64,000 nucleotides of DNA from positions 6,088 to 70,087 of the forward strand of contig PMSX01000384.1 of NCBI GenBank assembly GCA_003167495.1. The letters run 5' to 3'. Of this stretch, positions 1 through 6,617 are shown piece by piece. The notes beneath the pieces are model-generated. The model was not told the DNA's origin, searched no databases, and saw nothing but the letters and a program-made list of their open reading frames with translations. A program made the translations under genes and the position numbers. This stretch comes from Bryobacterales bacterium. GTDB lineage: Bacteria > Acidobacteriota > Terriglobia > Bryobacterales > Bryobacteraceae. How positions within the stretch are numbered: the first letter of the stretch is position 1; every line of letters starts with the position of its first letter.

Positions 1-397
1 GATCGACAATCCAATCCATAACGCGAATGTATTGAGCAAAGCCGCCGCCCGCCGGCTCGAAACCAGCCGTAATGCCTACCTTCTTATACGTAGGGCACTG
101 CGCATAAAGACGGCGCTCGCAATAAAAACAATGGCCGCAAGGGATGTGATGGAAGGCAACCACTTCGTCGCCAGGGGCGTATTGAGTCACGCCTTCGCCA
201 ACGGCCGCCACCACACCCGCCGTTTCGTGCCCGTAAATCCTGGGCGGCGCAAGAAGATCGTATTCGATCTTCTTCAGGTCTGTGTGACAGATACCGCAGG
301 CCTCAACGCGCACGAGGATTTCGCCGCGCCCGATGGAAGGCGTTGCCACCGACTGCACCGCTACCCGCCCCTTGCCAAGATAGACGGCCGCCTGCAT
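1..397 (-). CDS. zinc-dependent medium-chain alcohol dehydrogenase (partial, C-terminus beyond window)
   Basis: An NAD(P)-dependent medium-chain dehydrogenase of the alcohol/sorbitol/threonine dehydrogenase type; only the N-terminal ~132 residues lie in the window. The minus-strand translation starts MQAAVYLGKGRV and shows the catalytic zinc motif CGICHTD (about residues 33-39), the GHE zinc ligand region, and a complete structural-zinc site of spacing C-x2-C-x2-C-x7-C (CGHCFYC...C). The start ATG at 397 lies 16 bases after the hpnG stop on the same strand, so it is the last visible gene of the hopanoid operon. The rest of the Rossmann domain is outside the window. Substrate is unknown; a role in hopanoid side-chain metabolism is inference from position only. 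Confidence 0.9.
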   Translation of the reverse strand, partial: MQAAVYLGKGRVAVQSVATPSIGRGEILVRVEACGICHTDLKKIEYDLLAPPRIYGHETAGVVAAVGEGVTQYAPGDEVVAFHHIPCGHCFYCERRLYAQCPTYKKVGITAGFEPAGGGFAQYIRVMDWIVD

Positions 398-413
398 TTC
401 GCGAGGAATCTCT

Positions 414-1157
414 TCACTCGCTGCTGTGAATGTCCGAACCGATTCGGCAACTGACAAGAAACTCTCCCAACCCCTGCGCTACCTCTTCTGTGCGACGCTT
501 CAACCTAAGCAAGCCGGGCACCAGATTCGGACGCACTAAGGCGTGTATTATAATTTTCCCACGCGCCACTCTTCCTTCAGTAGTCCTCATTCGATTTAGG
601 TCGAGGCCAAACGACTCGGTGGCCACATCAGAAATTACTTTGATGCAGTGAAACGGCAATCCGGCGCGTTTTGAACGAAGGGCTACCCCTGCCGCTTCCA
701 TTTCCACAGCGAGAGCACCAGTTTTGAGGAACAACTGCTGTTTTTCCTCTACATTATTCGCTATTCGATCCTGTGAAAGCACTACTCCGCAGCTGGCGTG
801 ATTTCGTAATTCCGCACAAGGAAAGCGCTCGCCGGTAGCCAAATCCAGAACTTGTTCGGCAACGACGATATCGCCAGTTTTGAGAGTAGGGTCGAGACCT
901 CCGCAGTAGCCAGTAGTTATTACAGCTTCAAGCCGCGAGGACGACAAATCGGCATTTGTGACAGCGCGGATGGCGACTTCCGTTGCCTGGGTGGCAAGTT
1001 TTGGTCCAGCGCCGTTGGCGGCGAGGATGAAGCGCCTGCCTTCGGAGATTCCTTCGTACGCATAATCGACCGGCCAGTTCAGCTTGCGCAAATTCTCCAG
1101 ACGTTTCGCGAGAGGCTCAAGTTCGGCAGAGTCGGAAGCGACAAAAAGAATGGACAT
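414..1157 (-). CDS. hpnG: hopanoid-associated phosphorylase/nucleosidase HpnG
   Basis: Nucleoside-phosphorylase-fold protein of 247 residues. In hopanoid producers HpnG removes adenine from adenosylhopane, the step after HpnH, giving the ribosylhopane used for bacteriohopanepolyols. Visible features are the nucleoside phosphorylase core (TTGYCGGLDP around residue 85 and GALAVEMEAAG, the purine/ribose-binding glutamate region). It starts 3 bases after the hpnA stop, which with the gene order ispH-shc-hpnA supports the specific hopanoid call over a generic 5'-methylthioadenosine nucleosidase. No hpnH is in the window; it may lie beyond the left edge. Confidence 0.88.
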   Translation of the reverse strand: MSILFVASDSAELEPLAKRLENLRKLNWPVDYAYEGISEGRRFILAANGAGPKLATQATEVAIRAVTNADLSSSRLEAVITTGYCGGLDPTLKTGDIVVAEQVLDLATGERFPCAELRNHASCGVVLSQDRIANNVEEKQQLFLKTGALAVEMEAAGVALRSKRAGLPFHCIKVISDVATESFGLDLNRMRTTEGRVARGKIIIHALVRPNLVPGLLRLKRRTEEVAQGLGEFLVSCRIGSDIHSSE

Positions 1158-1160
1158 CGC

Positions 1161-2135
1161 CTAACACCGACCGCTTTCTTTGAACCAACTGATTGCGCGT
1201 TGAAGAGCGGCGTCAACGGGCCCTGGTTGGAAGCCCAGTTCGCGGGCGGCTTTGGCGTGGCTGACGAACATCTTCTTGCGGGCCATGCGGACGCCTTCGA
1301 GCGGAGCCATCGGCGGATGGCCCGTGATGTGGGCAAAACCAGTAGAGACGACTCCGGCGGCATAGGCGACGGCGTAAGGCAGTTTGACCTTAGGCGCAGG
1401 CTTGTTGGCAAGCTTGGCAAGGCGTTGCAGGATTTGTTCCAGCGTAAGGTTCTCGCAGCCAAGAATGTAGCGTTCGCCAGATTTGCCCTTGTCCGCCGCA
1501 AGGATGTGGCCGAGAGCAACGTCGCGGGCATCGACCAAATTGAGACCGGTGTCGACGAAGGCGGGCAGATGGTTGGCGAGAAAATCTACGATGATCTTAC
1601 CGGTGGGCGTGGGTTTCCAATCGTGATCGCCAATGGGCGCGGTCGGATTAACGATGACAACCGGCGAACCAGCGCGCGCCTTTTCGAGAGCGATTTCTTC
1701 GGCAAGCCACTTGGAGCGTTTGTAGTGGCCGGTCATATCTGCAATGGAAACGGGAGTATCTTCATTCCCTTCCTCACCCTTTGGCATGCCGATGCAGCCG
1801 ACGGTGCTCGTGTAGACGATGCGCCGGACACCGGCGCGCGCCGCAGCATCGAGGAGATTGCGCGTACCGTCGACATTGGCGGCATAGAGATCGGCGGGAT
1901 GCTTGGTCCAGAGGCGGTAATCGGCGGCGACATGATAGACACGCTCACATCCTTCGACGGCGTGAGTGAGTGAGTCGGCATCCCGGAGATCTCCCGTGAC
2001 TCGTTCCACGTTTAGTTCGCGAATCTCACTGGTAGGCCGGCAAAGAGCGCGCACGCGATGTCCTTGCTCCGTTAAGAGCCTGGCAACATGCCAACCCAGA
2101 AATCCGCTGGCGCCTGTGACGAGTGTAAGCGGCAC
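1161..2135 (-). CDS. hpnA: hopanoid-associated sugar epimerase HpnA
   Basis: Extended short-chain dehydrogenase/NAD-dependent epimerase of 324 residues. The N-terminus has the nucleotide-binding TGASGFLG motif (residues 7-14) and the active site has a serine/threonine region (YTSTVG, ~108-113) with the catalytic Y138-x3-K142 (YKRSK). HpnA proteins are regularly encoded in hopanoid clusters; their exact reaction is not settled. It follows shc with a 6-base gap and precedes hpnG with a 3-base gap, so the three genes are almost certainly co-transcribed. Confidence 0.9.
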   Translation of the reverse strand: MPLTLVTGASGFLGWHVARLLTEQGHRVRALCRPTSEIRELNVERVTGDLRDADSLTHAVEGCERVYHVAADYRLWTKHPADLYAANVDGTRNLLDAAARAGVRRIVYTSTVGCIGMPKGEEGNEDTPVSIADMTGHYKRSKWLAEEIALEKARAGSPVVIVNPTAPIGDHDWKPTPTGKIIVDFLANHLPAFVDTGLNLVDARDVALGHILAADKGKSGERYILGCENLTLEQILQRLAKLANKPAPKVKLPYAVAYAAGVVSTGFAHITGHPPMAPLEGVRMARKKMFVSHAKAARELGFQPGPVDAALQRAISWFKESGRC

Positions 2136-2141
2136 GGGAGG

Positions 2142-4064
2142 CTAAGCGAGTGCTTTCACGAAAGTGGAAAGTGCCAGCAGCGGAAAGGTGTTGCGATAGT
2201 CGGTATAGGCGAGATAGAAGACGCGCGGGAAACCGGTGCCGGTGCAATAGGGTTCGTCCCAATGGCCTTCTGCCAACTGAGTGCGAGTAAGATATTCAAC
2301 GCCGTCGAAGAGACTGGGGCTGCGGAGGTCATTGCCCGCTAAAAGCGCCAACAGAGCCCAGGCTGTTTGGGAAGGCGTACTGTCACCGGGTACAAAACAG
2401 TTTTCGTCGTAGCTGGCACAGCTTTCGCCCCAGCCGCCGTCACGGTTCTGATACGCACGAATGAATTCGAGCGCGCGTTGAATACCCGGTTCGTTTTCGC
2501 TCAAGCCTGCGGCGCGCAGGCCGCGCAAAGCAAGGAATGTGCCGTAAATATAGTTGACACCCCAACGTCCGAACCAACTGCCGTCTTGCTCTTGTACCCG
2601 CAGCAGATAATCGACGCCTTTGCGAATAGCGGGATGATTCGCTTTGACGCCGCTGCGCATAAGAGCTTCCAGAACGCGGCCGGTGATATCCGGACACGAA
2701 GGATCGAGCATCGCATTGTGATCGGCGAACGGAACGTGGCTGAGAAGTTTCCAGTTGTTATCAACGTCGAAGGCAGCCCAGCCGCCGTCTTTGCCCTGCA
2801 TGGCGAAGAGCCAATCGATGGCGCGCTTTTCGCATGCGCCTTGCTTGGCTTGGTCCGTGGCGCGCGCCTTTTCAAAAGCGAGCAGCACCATGGCTGTATC
2901 GTCCACGTCGGGGTAAAACTCGTTGTTGAATTCGAAAGCCCAGCCGGAGGGTTCGACGTGCGGGCGCTTGACCGACCAATCGCCCTTGCGGCGGACTTCT
3001 TTGGAGATCATCCAATCGGCGGCACGGCGCAAAGCTTCTAGCGGCGGATTCTCGGTCTCACCCAAGGCGTAGGCGGCGATGGAGGTATCCCAAATGGGAG
3101 AGAAGCAGGGCTGCATGTAAAAGCCCGCTGATTCGTTATCCACCATCAGCTTGTAGAATTCCGATTGGGCCTGAACGCGGAGCGGATGGTCCGCTTTATA
3201 GCCCAATACATCGAGAGCCATGACGGCGTACTGCATGGACGGATAGATGGCGCCTAAACCATCGGAATGTTCGAAGTGCCGAATCATCCACTCAGCGCAT
3301 TTATTGATGGCCAGGCGCTGGATTAGGCGAGGGCTGACCTTTTCCCAGCCTTTGAGAAACCAATCGACAGCCAGGAAGCAATTGCGCCAACTGAATAGAT
3401 TTGGATCGCGCGCGGGATGCATGGGCGCGCCGGGCAGATAGAGCTCTTCGATACTGAAGCCGGCGGGCACAGGCCGTTGCACGTTGGCCGCGTGGAGGAT
3501 GGCAAGCGGGATCACGATGGCGCGCGTCCAAGACGACATCTGATAGATAAAATTAAACGGCAACAGAATGATTTCGGGAGGAATAGCCGGGCAAGCTTCG
3601 CGCGGGAACAGCCCGAAGAGGCTGAGATTGACGCGCACGTAGCTATTCGCTCCCTGCAAACCGCCCATTTCGACGATGCGTTCGCGGAGACGGCGCATAC
3701 GCTCGTCCGCAGGAGAGACGCCTGCCACCTTCAGGGCAAAATAAGCTTTGATGGACGCGTTGATTTCCGATGGACCCTTGAGATAAATATTGAAACCGCC
3801 ATCTTCCAACTGGCGCGCGAAGATGGACGCTACCGCGCGATCTATTTGCGGCCGCGTGGGCGGATTCCAAACGCCGTTCACGGGCGGATGAAGCCACAGC
3901 TCCATGAGAACGAAGTCAGATTCAAGCGTGCTGTCGGCCCGCAAGTCGGCCCACCAGAAACCCTCGCTGGTCTGCTTTTTCAGCACGGATGCGCTAGCTT
4001 TACGAATGGCTTCGCCGGCGGCGAGGCTTACGGATTCGGAGGTTTGCAGACCGGGCTTCATCAC
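2142..4064 (-). CDS. shc: squalene-hopene cyclase
   Basis: Class II triterpene cyclase of 640 residues, close to the usual length, which folds squalene into hopene/hopanol at the inner face of the membrane. The catalytic acid motif DxDDTA is intact (DVDDTA, residues 386-391). Several QW-type repeats are visible (for example LEDGGF near 96, GKDGGWAAF, QEQDGSWFGRW, NRDGGWGES). It is preceded by ispH (10-base gap) and followed by hpnA (6-base gap), giving a compact isoprenoid-to-hopanoid operon. Confidence 0.97.
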   Translation of the reverse strand: MMKPGLQTSESVSLAAGEAIRKASASVLKKQTSEGFWWADLRADSTLESDFVLMELWLHPPVNGVWNPPTRPQIDRAVASIFARQLEDGGFNIYLKGPSEINASIKAYFALKVAGVSPADERMRRLRERIVEMGGLQGANSYVRVNLSLFGLFPREACPAIPPEIILLPFNFIYQMSSWTRAIVIPLAILHAANVQRPVPAGFSIEELYLPGAPMHPARDPNLFSWRNCFLAVDWFLKGWEKVSPRLIQRLAINKCAEWMIRHFEHSDGLGAIYPSMQYAVMALDVLGYKADHPLRVQAQSEFYKLMVDNESAGFYMQPCFSPIWDTSIAAYALGETENPPLEALRRAADWMISKEVRRKGDWSVKRPHVEPSGWAFEFNNEFYPDVDDTAMVLLAFEKARATDQAKQGACEKRAIDWLFAMQGKDGGWAAFDVDNNWKLLSHVPFADHNAMLDPSCPDITGRVLEALMRSGVKANHPAIRKGVDYLLRVQEQDGSWFGRWGVNYIYGTFLALRGLRAAGLSENEPGIQRALEFIRAYQNRDGGWGESCASYDENCFVPGDSTPSQTAWALLALLAGNDLRSPSLFDGVEYLTRTQLAEGHWDEPYCTGTGFPRVFYLAYTDYRNTFPLLALSTFVKALA

Positions 4065-4074
4065 TCAAGACACT

Positions 4075-5094
4075 TCACGCCCGCACTGGATGCAGCCGGG
4101 GCGTAAATTTTTCCAGATCGGACGGGAGGGTGAAACGCACGTCTTCTTCTTTGATTTCCACTTCTTCCAAATTGGTAAAGCCTTTGCCGCGGAGGTGTGA
4201 AATGAGTTCTTCCACGAGATGTTCCGGAGCGGATGCGCCCGCGGTGACGGCAACAGTGTTGACTCCCGTTAACATACGTGCTTCCACTTCTCCGCAATCG
4301 TCAAGCAAGTAAGCCGGGATGCCGGCTTTTTCGCAAACCTCAACCAGGCGCCGCGAATTGGAACTATTCTGCGAACCCACCACCAGCAGCGTGTCGCAAA
4401 GAGGCGCTACCGCTTTGACGGCGAGCTGGCGGTTTTCGGTTGCATAACAAATATCCTGCGTTTTCGGGCCAACGATTTTGGGAAAACGCTCCAACAGGCG
4501 AGTGACGATTTCCTTGGTTTCGTCGAGCGAAAGAGTGGTTTGGGTGAGATATGCGACCCGGTCGGGGTTTTTCAATTGAAGCTTGTCGACATCGCTGACA
4601 TCGGATACAAGAATCGTGCTTTCCGGCGCCTCGCCCAACGTGCCGATCACTTCATCATGATCGCGATGGCCGATCAGGACGATCGTAAAGCCCTGTTTGG
4701 CCAGCTTGACGGCTTCCAGATGGACTTTTGTGACGAGCGGGCAGGTAGCATCAATGACAAGAAGCTTGCGCTGAATGGCTTCTTCCCGGACAGCCGGAGA
4801 TACGCCATGAGCGCTGAAAATAACACGCGCGCCTTCGGGCACCTCCGCCAGTTCCTCGACGAAAATAGCCCCGGCGCCGCGCAATTCCTCGACAACGTGG
4901 CGATTATGCACGATTTCCTTGCGGACGTAGATAGGCGCACCGTAGAGATCGAGGGCGATTTTAACTACGTCGATGGCTCGTACCACGCCGGCACAGAAGC
5001 CGCGAGGCTTGAGTAACAGGATCTTTTTTTCTCCACCGCGGGACTCAATGCGGGAAGGCGTTTCTATGTCGAGGAGGGTATCGGCGGTAGCCAT
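4075..5094 (-). CDS. ispH: 4-hydroxy-3-methylbut-2-enyl diphosphate reductase
   Basis: IspH (LytB), the [4Fe-4S] enzyme of the last MEP-pathway step, producing IPP and DMAPP. The 339-residue protein has the three cluster-binding cysteines in their normal contexts: C34 in GFCAGV, C118 in DATCPLV and C216 in DICYATENR, plus the HGVSP loop near residue 96. As the first gene of the operon it would supply isoprenoid precursors to squalene and hopanoid synthesis. The ~20 residues before the conserved core are a non-conserved extension; the ATG at 5094 gives this reading. Confidence 0.97.
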   Translation of the reverse strand: MATADTLLDIETPSRIESRGGEKKILLLKPRGFCAGVVRAIDVVKIALDLYGAPIYVRKEIVHNRHVVEELRGAGAIFVEELAEVPEGARVIFSAHGVSPAVREEAIQRKLLVIDATCPLVTKVHLEAVKLAKQGFTIVLIGHRDHDEVIGTLGEAPESTILVSDVSDVDKLQLKNPDRVAYLTQTTLSLDETKEIVTRLLERFPKIVGPKTQDICYATENRQLAVKAVAPLCDTLLVVGSQNSSNSRRLVEVCEKAGIPAYLLDDCGEVEARMLTGVNTVAVTAGASAPEHLVEELISHLRGKGFTNLEEVEIKEEDVRFTLPSDLEKFTPRLHPVRA

Positions 5095-5331
5095 AGAGAA
5101 AGGTTAAGTATAACAAGCATTTATGGTTGCGCGGAATAGTATTGATCCACTGTGGCCGTTTGCGAGTTGAACGGTCATAAAGCTGGTTTGATGGTTTTCG
5201 CGACGCAAAAGCTGCATCAGCAAATTCGAACCCAGCCGTGCGGTGGCGCGGCTTACTTTACTTGTACCCACCAAGTTCGTTTCGTAAAACCCAACCTCCG
5301 GATCGGACTCGCTTCCCTGGATTTTTCAGTC

Positions 5332-5430
5332 GGAAAAAATATTCCAAATTCCCCTATCGCCTCTCGCTTCAGTCACTTACGACCAAGTTCGACCACAACC
5401 TAAGCCCATCATCGAATTGGAAAGCGATTA
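5332..5430 (+). repeat. dispersed intergenic repeat, copy A
   Basis: Imperfect direct repeat of 12311-12435. Shared blocks, in the same order, are a GGAAAAAATATT-like start, AAAT(T/C)CCCCTATCGCC, TCAGTCACTTACG, CACAACC and ATCATCGAATTGGAAAG. Copy A lacks about 25 bases present between the last two blocks of copy B. Both copies are intergenic and on the same strand, so this is a genome-dispersed element or conserved untranslated element rather than a shared gene domain. Confidence 0.6.
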
Positions 5431-5490
5431 TTTGCCGCAAATAAGCAGCTTTTGCAAAAGGGGTCAGAGACCAGGTCTGTTAGCGATCAT

Positions 5491-5881
5491 CTAAAAACGT
5501 ATTTTTCTGAAGGGCGGCCGCGCCGCAATTGTCGAGGAATCGTTGGGAATGGGGTCAATCCAGGCGCTACGACGGCCGCAAATCGCGCATTTAACGTACG
5601 GTCGGCGGCTGCGTAGAGGCCCCGGAGGTGATCGGCGCGATAGGCTGATCTGTCACGGCCGGTCGGCGCGTCCGATCGCGATAGCGCTGCTGGCAAAGGC
5701 GATGGAACTCCCTTCCCGGCTCGCTTTGCCGGTATCGACGGTTAGCCTCATGTCGCTGCCGTCGCCGTACTTCTAACCGGCATTCCGGACTGCAATGGCG
5801 CTGGCCACGGTCGCAACTGACGCAGATTGTGAACGCCGCCCGGCAGGCCGCCGGGCCGCAAAACCGAAGGCGCAGAATAGC
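5491..5881 (-). pseudogene. frameshifted small Cys-rich protein (mobile-element-associated type)
   Basis: The minus strand reads FCGPAACRAAFTICVSC then DRGQRHCSPECR and an Arg-rich stretch (RRRQRHEANRRY...CQQRYRDR). This resembles a small Cys/Arg-rich protein family I associate with mobile-element neighbourhoods; that association is recollection, not a search result. The open frame stops at 5591, but a shift of one base continues into CAICGRRSAWIDPIP, which has the expected second Cys pair and reads to a stop at 5491. I therefore read it as a single-frameshift pseudogene. Its 5' end is uncertain because no clear start precedes the Cys-rich part. Confidence 0.45.
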
Positions 5882-6217
5882 GTTCCCGTCGATATTCGCC
5901 TGAGCAACCCCGAAAATTATGTCATCTGATCGACTGGCGCACCGGCGTTGACAATTCACTGTGAGCCTTTTAGATGACGTGTATCCGAAAGGTGGTGGGT
6001 TGACGATTCCTAAATGCTTCGCGACAAAGGTAGATCCATTTCCTCCAAGACCGTAAGCTGTCGGGGCAGCGGACAGCGGACACCCACGCGCAGCCGACAG
6101 AACATCGCGGCGATACTCTATGCGGTTCCGTGCCAAATGATCAGCGTGAAGGACTCCAAGTTTTCAACATTGCTTGGTCCACGGTCGAATCGGCGACGCG
6201 TCTTATTTGATTATCAC

Positions 6218-6249
6218 ATCTTGACAATCAAGATTACAACCACTACATT
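6218..6249 (+). promoter_or_regulatory. padR promoter with embedded perfect inverted repeat (candidate PadR operator)
   Basis: A perfect 7-bp inverted repeat ATCTTGA-CAA-TCAAGAT lies at 6218-6234. It overlaps a consensus -35 box TTGACA (6221-6226), followed after exactly 17 bases by TACATT (6244-6249) as a -10 box. The padR start is at 6279. PadR proteins bind short palindromes and usually repress their own operon; an operator covering the -35 box fits autorepression of padR and the ADOP permease. Confidence 0.6.
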
Positions 6250-6278
6250 ATAAGGGAATTCCTTTCTTCGGAGAATCT

Positions 6279-6614
6279 GTGGACGACGCAAACACCGACG
6301 TAATCCAGGGCACGCTTGACATGCTGATCCTTAAGACTTTGAGCCTTGAACCCATGCACGGTTTCGGGATCGCGCGCCGGATTGAGCAGATCTCCCAGGG
6401 AGTCTTCAAGATTAATCCTGGCTCGCTCCTCACCGCGTTGCAGCGCTTGGAGCGAGGCGGTTGGCTCGACACGGAGTGGTGTGTAACCGAAAACTCGCGT
6501 CGCGCCAAAGTCTATAGACTCACTCGATCGGGGAAGAAACAACTCAACGATCAGACTGTGGACTGGTCCCGCCGAGTGTCGGCGATCTCGCGGCTGTTAA
6601 AGGCGGAGGCCTAG
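6279..6614 (+). CDS. PadR family transcriptional regulator
   Basis: Small winged-helix regulator of 111 residues with the PadR signature (QGTLDMLILKTL, then MHGFGIARRIEQ) and a C-terminal wing region. The start is GTG at 6279, with GGAG about 5 bases upstream. The gene lies 3 bases before the ADOP permease, the classic acidobacterial arrangement in which a PadR protein controls an orphan MacB/FtsX-like permease. A promoter with a palindrome over the -35 box sits immediately upstream, suggesting autorepression. Confidence 0.93.
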   Translation: MDDANTDVIQGTLDMLILKTLSLEPMHGFGIARRIEQISQGVFKINPGSLLTALQRLERGGWLDTEWCVTENSRRAKVYRLTRSGKKQLNDQTVDWSRRVSAISRLLKAEA

Positions 6615-6617
6615 CTT

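Larger units (their letters stand above)
5095..6217. other. gene-poor intergenic stretch with repeat and pseudogene remnant
   Basis: About 1.1 kb between ispH and padR with no intact gene that I can support. It holds one copy of a dispersed repeat (5332-5430), a GGGGTCAGAGACC sequence near 5460 of the kind often seen beside small mobile repeats, and a frameshifted Cys-rich small gene (5491-5881, minus). Apart from these I see nothing recognisable. Confidence 0.6.

Noticed and set aside
32-454. Open frame of 140 codons on the plus strand at the window start
   Set aside because: It is the shadow of the zinc alcohol dehydrogenase on the minus strand, whose zinc motifs are perfect.
852-1973. Long plus-strand frame (373 codons) across hpnG/hpnA
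   Set aside because: It overlaps two well-supported hopanoid genes on the other strand and has no recognisable motif; a GC-rich antisense shadow.
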